Both the position numbers and the translations under genes were made by a program. A model generated the notes under the pieces. That model saw only the letters and a list, made by a program, of their open reading frames with translations. It ran no database searches and was not told the origin of the DNA. DNA of 64,000 nt from Pelodictyon luteolum (GTDB lineage: Bacteria; Bacteroidota; Chlorobiia; Chlorobiales; Chlorobiaceae): NCBI RefSeq assembly GCF_001622165.1, contig NZ_LVWG01000032.1, positions 124,001-188,000 of the forward strand, given 5' to 3'. Positions 1 through 9,869 of this stretch are shown one piece after another (position 1 is the stretch's first letter; each line of letters begins with the position of its first letter).

Positions 1-29
1 ATTCAACAGATTCTGGAGTTTTTCAAGGG

Positions 30-785
30 ATGCTGGCAAAACGTATCATCCCCTGCCTTGATGTGCGCGACGGCAGGGTTGTAAAGGGAATCAATTTCGA
101 GGGACTGAGGGATGCGGGCTCAATTCTCGAGCAGGCGCGTTTCTACAATAACGAACTGGCCGACGAACTGGTCTTCCTTGACATTTCCGCTTCGCTGGAA
201 TCACGCAGAACAACGTTGGAGGAAGTGTTGAAAGTTTCCGGAGAAGTGTTCATCCCGCTCACCGTCGGTGGCGGAATCAACTCGGTGGAAAGGGCCCGGG
301 AGGTCTTTCTCCACGGGGCAGACAAGGTATCGGTCAATACTGCTGCCGTCAAGGAACCGGAACTGATCTCGCGCATCGCAGAAAAATACGGGTCGCAGGC
401 GGTTGTGGTGGCCATTGACATCAAGAAAGTAAACGGCCGCTACATTGTACACACCCATTCGGGCAAACAACCAACAGCGTATGAGGCACTTGAATGGGCG
501 CTGAAAGTACAGGAACTCGGCGCCGGGGAAATCCTGCTGACGAGCATGGACCGTGACGGCACAAAGGAGGGTTACGACAACGACAGCCTCGCCCTCATCT
601 CCACCGCAGTGCACATTCCCGTCATTGCCTCAGGCGGGGCCGGATCCCTTGAGCACCTCTATGACGGCTTCACAAAAGGTCACGCCGATGCAGCCCTTGC
701 CGCATCTATTTTCCATTTCCGGCAGCACTCCATCCGCGAGGCCAAACAGTACCTTCGGGACCGGGGCATAACCGTCAGGCTTTGA
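30..785 (+). CDS. hisF: Imidazole glycerol phosphate synthase cyclase subunit HisF
   Basis: Cytoplasmic histidine-pathway enzyme. With ammonia supplied by the glutaminase HisH it closes the imidazole ring of PRFAR, giving imidazole glycerol phosphate and AICAR. The 251 residues match the usual single (beta-alpha)8 barrel. The two catalytic aspartates are visible at residue 11 (in CLDVRDG) and residue 130 (in VVAIDIKK), with a phosphate-binding glycine turn at 80-82 and a second one in ASGGAGS near residue 200. The start follows a weak purine-rich stretch. The 29 bases before it are too short to identify the upstream gene; hisH or hisA would be expected there. The 3' end overlaps the convergent CIA30-like gene by 11 bases. 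Confidence 0.97.
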   Translation: MLAKRIIPCLDVRDGRVVKGINFEGLRDAGSILEQARFYNNELADELVFLDISASLESRRTTLEEVLKVSGEVFIPLTVGGGINSVERAREVFLHGADKVSVNTAAVKEPELISRIAEKYGSQAVVVAIDIKKVNGRYIVHTHSGKQPTAYEALEWALKVQELGAGEILLTSMDRDGTKEGYDNDSLALISTAVHIPVIASGGAGSLEHLYDGFTKGHADAALAASIFHFRQHSIREAKQYLRDRGITVRL

Positions 786-1299
786 GGGCATCTTCCATTC
801 GGCTGTATGCCCGGATAGACTTCATCTCAAGACGGAACGCTCCGGTCTGCTCCTTCGAAATAAGCACTCCGATCTGCACTATCGAAGCAAGGTCGAGGGG
901 TGCAGCATCCTCAATCACCCTCCCGCGGAATGATGCCGTAAACGCATTGAATGGCAGATCGACCTCCTGCCACACGCCCTCAACCGTCTGGAAATCGCTA
1001 CGGTATACGATACCGTCATACCGGTCATCGTTACGGATCCGGAAACTGTAATCACGCCCGTCTCCTTTCACAAGGAGACGGATCCCCTCAAAACCGGAAA
1101 AGTCCCTCTTTTCAAGGAACGTACGGGCCGAAGCGAACCCTCCGCTGTTGCGGGTTGAGAGCACCCCCTCGAACACGCCCGCCCCATCATCGCCTCGATG
1201 GAAGCGGCTCTCTGAAACCCCACCCATCACTTCATCGTCCACGCTGTGCCATTTCAGGCATTTCGGATTTGTGAAATCGCAAATTAAGCTCTCCTGCAT
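775..1299 (-). CDS. CIA30-family protein (NADH:ubiquinone oxidoreductase intermediate-associated protein 30-like)
   Basis: A 174-residue soluble protein resembling the CIA30/NDUFAF1 domain, a beta-sandwich related to galactose-binding folds. The family hallmark near the N-terminus is visible as WHSVDDEVMGGVSES, followed by a GVFEGVLST strand and a RTFLEKRDFSGFEGIRLLVKGDG segment typical of the family. In mitochondria CIA30 is a complex I assembly chaperone, while in phototrophic bacteria and plants the homologues mostly have no assigned role. No signal peptide or membrane segment is visible. It is transcribed leftward and converges on hisF with an 11-base overlap. The family call is secure; the function in this organism is not known to me. 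Confidence 0.8.
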   Translation of the reverse strand: MQESLICDFTNPKCLKWHSVDDEVMGGVSESRFHRGDDGAGVFEGVLSTRNSGGFASARTFLEKRDFSGFEGIRLLVKGDGRDYSFRIRNDDRYDGIVYRSDFQTVEGVWQEVDLPFNAFTASFRGRVIEDAAPLDLASIVQIGVLISKEQTGAFRLEMKSIRAYSRMEDALKA

Positions 1300-1450
1300 G
1301 CAATTGCTGATTTACGTTATTGAAACGGATACCGGGCTCAAGGCAGAAACCCCGGCATGCCCTGCGAGGAAACATCCATAGGAATAGTACCGTACACATT
1401 TGTATTTTCACAGGACTAACAACTGCGAACCGCCACCAAACGATCCCCAA

Positions 1451-1930
1451 ATGCACCGTATACTATCCGCCTCCCGCTACCTTGTGCTCATAGCCGTCGC
1501 ATCACTGTTTGCCGCCACCCTTACCCTTCTCGTCTATGGAACCATCTCGGTAGGAAGCATCATCATCGACACCCTCTCTTCGGGCACGATTTCACCGAAA
1601 GGAGGAAAAAACCTGGTACTCGGTTTTATCGAGAACGCTGATCTGTTTCTTGTCGCAACGGCCCTCTACATCATGGCGCTCGGCCTCTACGAGCTGTTCA
1701 TCGACGACACCGTCCCCATGCCCGAATGGCTGCAGATCCATACCCTTGACGACCTCAAGACCAAGCTGGTCGGAGTGATTGTGGTCGTGATGGCGGTAGT
1801 ATTCCTCGGCCATACGGTAACGTGGCATGAAGAAAGCGAGATTCTCTATCTGGGAGGCGCCATCGGAGCAGTAATCGCCAGCCTGAGCCTCTTCAACGGG
1901 CAGAAAAAAAAGAAGGACATAAAACCCTGA
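1451..1930 (+). CDS. YqhA/UPF0114-family inner-membrane protein
   Basis: A 159-residue hydrophobic protein with about four membrane segments (roughly residues 8-28, 52-73, 105-125 and 130-150), matching the UPF0114 (YqhA) family. The line KNLVLGFIENADLFLVATALYIMALGLYELF contains the conserved 'ID/NADxFL' region of that family. An in-frame start 51 bases earlier would add a hydrophilic tail (YFHRTNNCEPPPNDPQ) not expected for the family, so I chose the ATG at 1451. Function is unknown; the family has been discussed as a small-molecule or ion-handling membrane protein without firm proof. It converges with corA after a 16-base gap, and no terminator is visible between them. Confidence 0.8.
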   Translation: MHRILSASRYLVLIAVASLFAATLTLLVYGTISVGSIIIDTLSSGTISPKGGKNLVLGFIENADLFLVATALYIMALGLYELFIDDTVPMPEWLQIHTLDDLKTKLVGVIVVVMAVVFLGHTVTWHEESEILYLGGAIGAVIASLSLFNGQKKKKDIKP

Positions 1931-1946
1931 AGGACACACGCCTGCC

Positions 1947-3074
1947 CTAAAACCACTTCCTCGTCCTGAAAAAGACGATCATGCCGATGAAAATCGAGCC
2001 CATGAGCCCGAGGACCCCGAAGTAACCCCACTGCCATCCCAGCTCGGGCATGTAGCGGAAGTTCATGCCGTAGACGCCGGCAATGAAGGATAACGGCATG
2101 AAGACAGTGGCGATGATAGTAAGCACCTTCATGATCTCATTCATCCGGTTGTTGGCGATGGCAAGCCACGTGTCATACATCCCGATGACGATGTCTCGAT
2201 ACGTCTCCACAGTCTCGATGACCAGCACGATATTGTCGAGGATATCCCTGAAGAACGGCCGGGTCGCATCGTCGTCAATCACCCGGTACCGGTCGCGGCC
2301 GATACTGTTGATGATTTCACGAAGAGGCCAGACCGACTTGCGCAGGAGAATCAGCTCTTTTTTGAGGGAGTACATCGCAGGCAGCGATCCACTACCGACC
2401 GTATCGGTCAGTTCGTCATCCAACGTTTCAATCCGGTTCTCAAACTGCTCGAGAACCGTGAAGTAACTGTCAACTACCGAGTCAACGATGGCATAAGCCA
2501 GATAATCCGCACCCTTTTTCCGGACATTGGTGCCGGGGTTTTCCAGGCGTTCATAGAGCGCACTATACAGCCGGCCGGGCTGTTCGCGGAAACTCAGGAC
2601 ACACCCGTCTCCGATAACCAGCCCCAGCTGCTCTTCCACCACATCACGCTCCTCACCCTCAAACTCCAGCGTCTTGAGCACAAGAAAGAGATAGCGATCG
2701 AAATCCTCGATTTTCGGCCGCTGCAGGGTATGCAGGATATCTTCAAGTGTCAGGGGATGAAGACCAAAGAGCGTGCCGGCCTCCTCAACCAGCCCGACAT
2801 CGTGCAGCCCATCGATGTTCACCCAGAATACCTCGCCCTCCCGACGGAGCGCCATGGCCTCCCGGATGGTCCCGGGGGTGGCACGCCGGACGGACTCCGA
2901 GTTGTAGCTGAACACGGTGATCACCGGATCCTGCATTTTCCTCCCGCCGGTATGGACCAGAGAGCCCGGAGCCGTACCGACGGTACCGGCAATACTGCCC
3001 ATCACTTTTTTCATCGGCCTGCGGCCGGCAGTGGATCTGTCTGAATGACGCCTTTTTTTTTGAACATGTTTCAT
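1947..3074 (-). CDS. corA: CorA-type magnesium/cobalt transporter
   Basis: Inner-membrane pentameric divalent-cation channel, mainly for Mg2+. The C-terminus has the two-helix pore of the family: a first membrane helix ending in the signature YGMN, a short periplasmic loop, a second helix ([19 protein letters not shown]) and a basic tail RTRKWF. The large N-terminal cytoplasmic domain precedes it. I chose the ATG at 3074 because it overlaps the phosphoketolase stop codon in an ATGA arrangement, suggesting translational coupling; a GTG 36 bases upstream (3110) is the alternative. It is the last gene of the leftward ackA-xfp-corA set. Phosphoketolase needs Mg2+ with thiamine diphosphate, but a functional link is only speculation. 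Confidence 0.92.
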   Translation of the reverse strand: MKHVQKKRRHSDRSTAGRRPMKKVMGSIAGTVGTAPGSLVHTGGRKMQDPVITVFSYNSESVRRATPGTIREAMALRREGEVFWVNIDGLHDVGLVEEAGTLFGLHPLTLEDILHTLQRPKIEDFDRYLFLVLKTLEFEGEERDVVEEQLGLVIGDGCVLSFREQPGRLYSALYERLENPGTNVRKKGADYLAYAIVDSVVDSYFTVLEQFENRIETLDDELTDTVGSGSLPAMYSLKKELILLRKSVWPLREIINSIGRDRYRVIDDDATRPFFRDILDNIVLVIETVETYRDIVIGMYDTWLAIANNRMNEIMKVLTIIATVFMPLSFIAGVYGMNFRYMPELGWQWGYFGVLGLMGSIFIGMIVFFRTRKWF

Positions 3075-5500
3075 AAGCCGTCGGTTGAGGGTTTCAGGGG
3101 ACGTGTCCACTGCCAGTTCCGGACTTCGGGCATGTCTTCACCGTGGGTTCGTATATACTCTTCATGGGCGATAAGCATGTCTCGCACATACTGCTTCACA
3201 TAAGCCGCCTTCTGGCGAAGCCGCGGCACCCGTTCCACCACGTCGGCCACCAGATGGAACCGGTCGAGATCGTTGCGTACGACCATGTCAAACGGCGTGC
3301 TCGTGGTCCCCTCCTCCTTGTAGCCACGCACATGAAGGTTGTTATGGTTGGTTCGGCGGTAGGTCAACCGGTGGATGAGCCACGGGTAGCCGTGATAGGC
3401 GAAAATGATCGGTCGGTCAATGGTGAAAATGTCATCGAAATCCCGGTCCTTCAGGCCATGGGGATGCTCCTCCGGAGGTTGCAGGGTCATGAGGTTGACG
3501 ATGTTGACGACCCTGATCTTGAGATCCGGGATTTTCTCCCTGAGGATGTCGACTGCCGCAAGGGTCTCAAGGGTTGGAACGTCACCAGCACAAGCCATCA
3601 CCACGTCAGGGTCGCCGTCCCGGGTATCGCTGGACGCCCACTCCCAGATGCCGATGCCGCAGGTGCAGTGACGGACCGCCGCATCCATGTCGAGCCACTG
3701 CCAGGACGGCTGTTTGCCGGCGACAATGACGTTGACGTAATCACGCGAACGGAGGCAGTGGTCAATGACCGAAAGCAGGGTATTGGCATCAGGCGGCAGG
3801 TAGACGCGGATCACATCGGCCTTCTTGTTGACTACATGGTCGATGAATCCGGGGTCCTGATGGGAGAACCCATTATGATCCTGGCGCCATACGTGCGAGG
3901 TGAGCAGATAGTTGAGCGAAGCAATCGGCCGCCGCCAAGGGATTTCCTTCTTGCATACTTTCAGCCACTTGGCATGCTGGTTGAACATCGAATCAATAAT
4001 GTGGATGAACGCCTCATAACAGGAAAAGAACCCGTGCCTGCCCGTCAGAAGGTATCCCTCCAGCCACCCCTGGCAGGTATGCTCCGAGAGAATCTCCATG
4101 ACGCGCCCGTCCGGCGCCAGATGCTCGTCATACTCCATGACCTCATCCATCCAGATCCTGTCGGTAACCTCAAACAGTGAACCAAGACGGTTCGAGGCCG
4201 TCTCGTCAGGCCCGAAAACCCGGAAATTTGCTTCAGCCATATTCTCTTTCATGACATCGCGAAGGAACATGCCCGCAACCCTTGTAGCCTCTGCCTCTAC
4301 CGCGCCGGGGGCGGGTACAGGCACGGCGAAGTCACGAAAATCAGGCATCAAAAGATCTCTCAAAAGCAGACCGCCATTGGCGTGCGGGTTGTCACCCATC
4401 CGCCGCTTTCCCTTCGGCGCCAGTGCCTTCAGTTCCGGCCGGAGAGCACCCGATGAAGTAAAAAGCTCTTCAGGCCTGTAGCTCCGCATCCACTCCTCAA
4501 GCAACTGCAGATGTTCCGGGTTCGTACGAACCTCAGCCAACGGGACCTGATGCGAACGCCAGAAATCCTCGACCTTTTTGCCATTGACTTCCTTCGGCCC
4601 ACTCCACCCTTTTGGTGAACGGAGCACAATCATCGGCCAGAGCGGCCGCGTCGACACGCCTCCGCTACGGGCTGCTCGTTGAATATCCCCAATTTCATCA
4701 AGGCAGGCATCCATTGCCGCAGCCATTTTCTGGTGCATATCCAAAGGATCCGAGCCCTCGACGAAGCGTGGCCTGTAGCCGTATCCCATCATAAGACCCT
4801 CAAGCTCATCATGCGGGAGGCGGGCAAGCACCGACGGGCTGGCGATCTTGTAACCGTTCAGATGGAGAATCGGCAGTACCGCCCCGTCACGGCGGGGGTT
4901 GAGGAACTTGTTCGAGTGCCAGGACGTAGAGAGCGGACCTGTTTCAGCCTCACCATCGCCGATGACAGCGGCAACGATGAGATCCGGATTATCGAAGGCT
5001 GCACCGTAGGCATGCGAAAGCGAATAGCCCAGCTCTCCGCCTTCATGGATGGAACCCGGCGTCTCGGGTGCCACATGGCTCGGAACACCGCCCGGAAAGG
5101 AAAACTGACGGAACAGCATTTTCATGCCAGCCTCATTTTCCGAAACTGCCGGGTAATACTCACTGTATGTACCCTCCAGCCAAACGTTGGCCAGCACCGC
5201 AGGACCACCATGACCGGGACCGGAAATATAGATCATATTGAGGTCGCGGAGGCGTATCACCCGGTTCAGGTGCACATAGATGAAATTCTGCCCCGGTGTC
5301 GTCCCCCAGTGGCCAAGCAGTCGCGGCTTCACATGCTCCGGAGCGAGCGCTTCAAGGAGAAGCGGGTTTTCGAGCAGGTAGATCTGCCCCACGGAAAGAT
5401 AGTTGGCCGCCCTCCAGTAGGCGTTGAGACCATCGACTTCTGGCGCCGTGAGCGCCTTCTTCGTCCCGTCCCTTTCAATCGCGGCATCCTTTGTATTCAT
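3071..5500 (-). CDS. xfp: Xylulose-5-phosphate/fructose-6-phosphate phosphoketolase
   Basis: Thiamine-diphosphate enzyme that cleaves xylulose 5-phosphate (and often fructose 6-phosphate) with phosphate, giving acetyl phosphate and glyceraldehyde 3-phosphate (or erythrose 4-phosphate). The 809 residues equal the family's usual length. The TPP-binding motif is clear as [12 protein letters not shown], followed by [11 protein letters not shown], and GHWGTTPG lies near the N-terminus. The start at 5500 has a GGAG ribosome site. Upstream, 26 bases away, is acetate kinase, which turns acetyl phosphate into ATP and acetate, so the pair forms a complete phosphoketolase shunt. In a CO2-fixing phototroph this may serve dark breakdown of glycogen-derived sugar phosphates; that is inference. 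Confidence 0.96.
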   Translation of the reverse strand: MNTKDAAIERDGTKKALTAPEVDGLNAYWRAANYLSVGQIYLLENPLLLEALAPEHVKPRLLGHWGTTPGQNFIYVHLNRVIRLRDLNMIYISGPGHGGPAVLANVWLEGTYSEYYPAVSENEAGMKMLFRQFSFPGGVPSHVAPETPGSIHEGGELGYSLSHAYGAAFDNPDLIVAAVIGDGEAETGPLSTSWHSNKFLNPRRDGAVLPILHLNGYKIASPSVLARLPHDELEGLMMGYGYRPRFVEGSDPLDMHQKMAAAMDACLDEIGDIQRAARSGGVSTRPLWPMIVLRSPKGWSGPKEVNGKKVEDFWRSHQVPLAEVRTNPEHLQLLEEWMRSYRPEELFTSSGALRPELKALAPKGKRRMGDNPHANGGLLLRDLLMPDFRDFAVPVPAPGAVEAEATRVAGMFLRDVMKENMAEANFRVFGPDETASNRLGSLFEVTDRIWMDEVMEYDEHLAPDGRVMEILSEHTCQGWLEGYLLTGRHGFFSCYEAFIHIIDSMFNQHAKWLKVCKKEIPWRRPIASLNYLLTSHVWRQDHNGFSHQDPGFIDHVVNKKADVIRVYLPPDANTLLSVIDHCLRSRDYVNVIVAGKQPSWQWLDMDAAVRHCTCGIGIWEWASSDTRDGDPDVVMACAGDVPTLETLAAVDILREKIPDLKIRVVNIVNLMTLQPPEEHPHGLKDRDFDDIFTIDRPIIFAYHGYPWLIHRLTYRRTNHNNLHVRGYKEEGTTSTPFDMVVRNDLDRFHLVADVVERVPRLRQKAAYVKQYVRDMLIAHEEYIRTHGEDMPEVRNWQWTRPLKPSTDGL

Positions 5501-5526
5501 CGGTTCATCTCCATCTTCTGTATCGG

Positions 5527-6717
5527 TTAGCGTAATATCGCAAGCCGCAATGCCTCGCGGGCAATCATCTGCTCCTCATCCGTCTGCATGACCCGTATCA
5601 ACGCTCCGGCGGTGTCGGCGGATATCACCGCATCATTTTCCCGGTTCCTTCGCTCGTCCAGAACAATGCCCATGCACCCAAGTCCGCTGCAGATCCGGCT
5701 TCGGATGACTGGAGCATGCTCTCCGATCCCGCCCGTAAACACCAGAAGGTCAAGCCCGCCAAGCACAGCAACCAGCGAGCCCAGATGTTTTCTTGCCTGA
5801 TAACAGAACAGGTCCACGGCCAGCCGGGCCTCTGGAACGGATGATTCAAGCTCGAGCAGGTCCCGCATGTCGTCGCTCGCCGCCGAAACCCCGAGCAGGC
5901 CGGAACGGCGGTTTACCAGATCCTTGACCTCACCTGGAGACATCCCCGCCTCTTCAAGAAGAAAGAGCATCACCCCCGGGTCCAGGTCCCCTGTCCGTGT
6001 GCTCATTACGAGCCCTCCGGCCGGAGAGAACCCCATGGTCGTCTCAACGCTCTTTGCGTCCTTCACGGCAGCCATGCTGGCCCCGTGGCCGAGATGGGCA
6101 AGGACGATCCGTCCCTGCTCTGCACTCCGCTCGCCCATCCGGCGAAGCTCGCCAAGCAGGTACTGGTAGGAAAGGCCGTGGAACCCGTAGCGCTGCACGC
6201 CCTGCCGCCTGACCGGTTCCGGAAGGGCGTACATCCGCGCCACTTCAGGCATAAAGCGGTGGAATGCGGTATCAAAACAGGCAACCTGCGGCACACCGGC
6301 CATCAGCTCGGCGGCAAGCGCCACCCCTTTGAGAGCAGGAGGAAGATGTTCGGGTGCATAGGGAACCAGCCGGTCAATATCGGCCAACAGCTCCGGGGTG
6401 ACGAGGGCAGGATCCGCATAGAGCGGACCGCCGTGCACCAGGCGATGTCCGATGACGTCCGGCCTCGGAGCATCACTGGACAGGATCCAGGAAAAAATCC
6501 GGCGGAACGCCTCTTCATGGCTCGTTGCCCCGCCTGGTTCGCCCTCTGGAGAGGGAACCCCGATACGACGGACCTTGAAGGTGCCTCCGGAAGAGCCGAT
6601 CCTCGTCAGTGCACCGGCATAGATCGACTGCAGTGGAGCTCCCGATGCATACAGCGCAAACTTGATGCTTGAGGAACCCGCATTGAAGACAAGAATGTTG
6701 ACAGGAAAGTTTTTCAT
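5527..6717 (-). CDS. ackA: Acetate kinase
   Basis: Converts acetyl phosphate plus ADP to acetate plus ATP (reversible) in the cytoplasm. The 396-residue protein opens with [11 protein letters not shown], the family's nucleotide-binding strand, and carries [12 protein letters not shown] and TGGIGEHA, both ASKHA-fold signatures. A GTG lies two codons upstream (6723); I prefer the ATG at 6717 because it leaves a normal short N-terminus, and neither start has a strong ribosome site. No pta is visible nearby, so the neighbouring phosphoketolase is the likely source of acetyl phosphate. A 186-base gap containing the divergent promoters separates it from the deaminase gene. Confidence 0.95.
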   Translation of the reverse strand: MKNFPVNILVFNAGSSSIKFALYASGAPLQSIYAGALTRIGSSGGTFKVRRIGVPSPEGEPGGATSHEEAFRRIFSWILSSDAPRPDVIGHRLVHGGPLYADPALVTPELLADIDRLVPYAPEHLPPALKGVALAAELMAGVPQVACFDTAFHRFMPEVARMYALPEPVRRQGVQRYGFHGLSYQYLLGELRRMGERSAEQGRIVLAHLGHGASMAAVKDAKSVETTMGFSPAGGLVMSTRTGDLDPGVMLFLLEEAGMSPGEVKDLVNRRSGLLGVSAASDDMRDLLELESSVPEARLAVDLFCYQARKHLGSLVAVLGGLDLLVFTGGIGEHAPVIRSRICSGLGCMGIVLDERRNRENDAVISADTAGALIRVMQTDEEQMIAREALRLAILR

Positions 6718-6864
6718 CGGCACAATGCATTGGTCTCACCCGAACGGCACAAGTGGAAAACTACGGAAAGAACGGCATAAATCGGATAGAGAGAGAACAG
6801 CGGCAGGTTACATGACCGAAAAAATGCAACCCGTTGGCAATCCCCCTCGAGTGGAGATTTGCGT

Positions 6865-6876
6865 ATATTGCAATAT
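6865..6876. promoter_or_regulatory. 12-bp perfect palindrome in the promoter region of the adenine deaminase gene
   Basis: ATATTGCAATAT is a perfect palindrome lying 27 bases before the ATG at 6904, in the divergent gap between ackA and the deaminase gene. It overlaps a possible promoter element (TATATTG, 6864-6870). It could be an operator, or just an AT-rich chance palindrome; no second copy was found nearby. Confidence 0.3.
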
Positions 6877-6903
6877 GCTCTTTAATCCCGATACAGACTG
6901 GCC

Positions 6904-7929
6904 ATGACGACACTTTCCTGCTTCATCGCCGGACTTCCCAAAGCGGAACTCCACCTGCACATCGAAGGAACGCTTGAACCAGCAATGATGCTCAGACTGG
7001 CCGAACGGAACCGGCAGCCACAGCCCTTCCCCGACGTCGAAACGGCTGAAAAAGCATACCGGTTCAACGACCTTCAGTCTTTTCTCGATATCTACTACCG
7101 CTCGACTGAGGTCCTCGTCACCGAAGAGGACTTTTACGATCTGACGCTTGCCTACCTTGAAAAAGCTGCATCCCAGAATGTCCGCCACGCGGAAATCTTT
7201 TTCGACCCCCAGGCCCACACGGCGAGGGGAATCGCATTTGCAACAGTGCTCCGGGGTATGGAACAAGCCTGCACCCAAGCCCATCGACAGCTCGGCATCT
7301 CCACCCGGCTGATCATGTGCATCCTCCGGCACCTCAGCGAACAGGAAGGCATGGCAATGCTGCACGAGGCCACCCGTTGGAAACGCTGGATAACGGGCAT
7401 CGGCCTTGACTCATCGGAACGGGGCAATCCCCCCTCAAAGTTCCGCAACCTTTACCGGGAAGCCCGCCGGGAGGGGTTCCTTCTGACAGCTCACGCCGGG
7501 GAGGAGGGGACTGCGGCGTCAGTAAAGGAAACACTGGATCTTCTGCATGTCGACCGCATAGACCACGGGGTTCGCTGCATGGACGACCCTGCTCTTGTCG
7601 AGGAACTGGTACGCCGCGCCGTGCCGCTCACCGTCTGCCCCCTCTCGAATGTGAAACTGCGGGTTTTCGGGAACATGCAGGAACACAACCTCAAAGCAAT
7701 GCTTGAAAAAGGGCTCCATGTAACCCTCAACTCCGACGACCCAGCGTATTTCGGTGGATATGTCAATGAAAACTTCACCGCGGCCGCCGAAGCCCTCGAG
7801 CTTTCGTTCAGCGACATCGTCCGGCTTGCCGAGAATTCCTTCAACGCTTCCATGCTCAGCATCGTGCAGAAAAAAATCCATCTTCTTGAACTGGCCGACT
7901 ATGCCAGACGCCCTGCGCCCGGCAACTGA
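6904..7929 (+). CDS. Adenine deaminase of the adenosine-deaminase superfamily
   Basis: Zinc hydrolase of purine salvage. The 341-residue barrel has the metal-binding LPKAELHLHIEG start, the HAGEEG and DHGVR motifs, and NSDDPAYFGGY near the C-terminus. The last motif and the phrases FYDLTLAYLEKAASQNVRHAEIFFDPQ and GLDSSERGNPPSKF resemble the bacterial/fungal adenine deaminase branch (adenine to hypoxanthine) more than classical adenosine deaminases, which usually read SLNTDDP. The next gene, 11 bases downstream, is hypoxanthine phosphoribosyltransferase, which would use the hypoxanthine formed. This supports the adenine-specific reading. Databases often label such proteins simply 'adenosine deaminase'. 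Confidence 0.85.
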   Translation: MTTLSCFIAGLPKAELHLHIEGTLEPAMMLRLAERNRQPQPFPDVETAEKAYRFNDLQSFLDIYYRSTEVLVTEEDFYDLTLAYLEKAASQNVRHAEIFFDPQAHTARGIAFATVLRGMEQACTQAHRQLGISTRLIMCILRHLSEQEGMAMLHEATRWKRWITGIGLDSSERGNPPSKFRNLYREARREGFLLTAHAGEEGTAASVKETLDLLHVDRIDHGVRCMDDPALVEELVRRAVPLTVCPLSNVKLRVFGNMQEHNLKAMLEKGLHVTLNSDDPAYFGGYVNENFTAAAEALELSFSDIVRLAENSFNASMLSIVQKKIHLLELADYARRPAPGN

Positions 7930-7940
7930 ACCCGATACCG

Positions 7941-8483
7941 ATGACAGCCAACACTCCAGCCCCCCGTCCCGCCGCCTTCATAACCGCTGAAGCAATCGCA
8001 AGGCGGGTAGCCGAACTGGGCTCCGCCATTTCGGAAGAGTACCCTGGAGCAACCACTGAAAACCCGCTTGCCGTCGTCGCGGTCATGAAGGGCGCGTTCA
8101 TCTTCGCCGCAGACCTTGTGCGCGCCATCACCATCCCCTGCACCATCCAGTTCATATCGGCTTCAAGCTATGGGTCCGGCACCAAATCTTCGGGCAATGT
8201 CGCCCTCGACCACGATCTTGCTATAGGAGGAAAGAACGTCCTCATCATAGAGGACATCGTCGATACAGGGCTGACCATACTGAAAATCTCCGAAGCATTT
8301 AAAGCCCTGAAACCCGCCTCAATCCGCATCTGCACCCTTCTTGACAAACCCGCCGCCCGCATCCACCCGGCCAGGATCGACCATATCGGCTTCAAGGTGC
8401 CCGACCGGTTCCTCATCGGCTATGGCATAGACTGGAATGAACGCTTTCGCGAACTCCCCTACCTCGCGATACTTGAGGACTGA
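7941..8483 (+). CDS. hpt: Hypoxanthine phosphoribosyltransferase
   Basis: Transfers the ribose phosphate of PRPP to hypoxanthine (and usually guanine), making IMP or GMP in purine salvage. The 180 residues fit the family. The PRPP-binding motif VLIIEDIVDTGLT is clear in the middle, VAVMKGAFIFAADL matches the first loop, and the flexible-loop region ISASSYGSGTKSSGNV precedes the PRPP motif. It lies 11 bases after the adenine deaminase gene, so the two probably form a salvage operon that returns adenine to IMP. A 210-base AT-rich gap follows before nifV. Confidence 0.94.
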   Translation: MTANTPAPRPAAFITAEAIARRVAELGSAISEEYPGATTENPLAVVAVMKGAFIFAADLVRAITIPCTIQFISASSYGSGTKSSGNVALDHDLAIGGKNVLIIEDIVDTGLTILKISEAFKALKPASIRICTLLDKPAARIHPARIDHIGFKVPDRFLIGYGIDWNERFRELPYLAILED

Positions 8484-8693
8484 TCTCCTGCCGGCACCCG
8501 CATAACGGACCAGGTCCCGCCACACCGAAGAAGCTCCGGAGACTGGCGCCTTACACCCGCCAATGCAACAAAAATCACATAAATGTCTGAATATTTATTT
8601 TATTTAATCAAAAATTCCTTACTTTTTTAGGGACACAATCATATAGATCTAAATAACTGGGATTCGGCAGCGGCCGCACAACGGGACAGGAAG
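8484..8693. other. Intergenic region before nifV with a possible degenerate nif dyad
   Basis: No gene is seen here. The middle (about 8570-8660) is markedly AT-rich, unlike its surroundings, as expected for a promoter region. TTCCTTAC (8615-8622) followed by TTTTT and TAGGGA (8628-8633) loosely resembles the TTCCTACA-N4-TGTAGGAA dyad found before nifH. No GG-N10-GC sigma-54 pattern is convincing here. Confidence 0.3.
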
Positions 8694-9851
8694 ATGATCA
8701 CTCCGACAATCAAAAACCCCGGAAGCATTACGAGGCCATGGATCATCGACACCACGTTACGCGATGGAGAACAGGCCCCGGGCGTGGTGTTCAGTGATAC
8801 CGAAAAAACAGAGATTGCCCTCATGCTGGCCGATGCAGGTGTCGATGAACTTGAAGTCGGATATCCGGCAATCAGCCGCGATGAAGAAGCTGTCATCAGA
8901 AGCATTGCCGGCATGCACCTCCCTCTCCGGCTTACCGGATGGGCCAGGGCGAAATGGGATGACATCGAAGCCGTATGCCGCAGCGGAGTCGAGGCCGTTC
9001 ATATCAGCTTCCCGCTCTCACCTCTCTACCTCCAGCTCATGGGGCGCGACTACCCGTGGGTGCAGGACCAGCTCGGAGAACTGGCATCGAGGGCGAAACG
9101 GTACTTCCGCTTCGTCAGCGTCGGCGCCCAGGATGCGACACGCACCCCTCCCGAGATGCTGCGAGAGTTTATCGCCGATGCCGGAAAGGTGGGCGCCGAG
9201 CGGGTCAGGATAGCCGACACAGTCGGCGTAGCCACCCCCCTCTCCATCTGCAGCCTCCTTGACAGGATCCAGATTACGGAAAGCCCGATACTCGAGTTCC
9301 ATGCGCACAACGACCTCGGCATGGCGACAGCCAACGCATACACAGCCATAGAAGCCGGTTGTGGTGCCGTCAGCGTTTCCGTGTCCGGCCTCGGTGAGCG
9401 GGCAGGCAACGCCGCACTCGAGGAACTGGCCATCGCCCTCAAACTCTCAGGAACGCGCCCCACCGGCATTGATACCACAAAACTCACCGCACTCTGCGAC
9501 ACCGTCGCCAGAGCCTCAGGCCGCGCCATCGAGCCCCAGAAGCCAGTCGTAGGAAAGGCTGCGTTCCAGCATGAATCCGGCATACACTGTGCAGCCCTTC
9601 TCAAGGACCCGCTCTCGTATCAGCCGTTCATGCCGGCCATAGCCGGCATGCCGGAGCATGAACTCATCATCGGCAAACACTCCGGCAGCGCCTCACTGAA
9701 AGACTTTTTCCAGAAGAAGGGCATCATCCTCTCGGCAGCAGAAGCCGCCAGCCTGCTTGGCGAAGTGCGCAAGAGCTCAACGAAAAACAAGCGCTCGCTT
9801 CTTCCCTCCGAACTTGAAACCATTTACCACCAGCTCACCCCGGAGAACTGA
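8694..9851 (+). CDS. nifV: Homocitrate synthase NifV
   Basis: Condenses acetyl-CoA with 2-oxoglutarate to homocitrate, the organic ligand of the nitrogenase FeMo-cofactor. The 385-residue protein has the isopropylmalate/homocitrate synthase barrel: IDTTLRDGEQAPGVVFS near the N-terminus (catalytic Arg and metal-binding Asp) and the metal-binding HAHNDLGMATAN motif near residue 203. A GERAGNAALEEL segment and the C-terminal GKHSGSASL region complete the family pattern. Context next to nifA and nifH favours homocitrate over isopropylmalate or citramalate. The start has a purine-rich ribosome site, and nifA follows after 18 bases, suggesting an operon. Confidence 0.92.
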   Translation: MITPTIKNPGSITRPWIIDTTLRDGEQAPGVVFSDTEKTEIALMLADAGVDELEVGYPAISRDEEAVIRSIAGMHLPLRLTGWARAKWDDIEAVCRSGVEAVHISFPLSPLYLQLMGRDYPWVQDQLGELASRAKRYFRFVSVGAQDATRTPPEMLREFIADAGKVGAERVRIADTVGVATPLSICSLLDRIQITESPILEFHAHNDLGMATANAYTAIEAGCGAVSVSVSGLGERAGNAALEELAIALKLSGTRPTGIDTTKLTALCDTVARASGRAIEPQKPVVGKAAFQHESGIHCAALLKDPLSYQPFMPAIAGMPEHELIIGKHSGSASLKDFFQKKGIILSAAEAASLLGEVRKSSTKNKRSLLPSELETIYHQLTPEN

Positions 9852-9869
9852 AGAGCCACAGGAGAGATC

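Noticed and set aside
3143-4180. 345-codon plus-strand open frame
   Set aside because: Antisense to phosphoketolase, whose motifs are intact; no domain in the shadow frame.
8640-8693. Sigma-54 promoter for nifV
   Set aside because: GG and GC doublets occur but not with the required ten-base spacing and flanking consensus.
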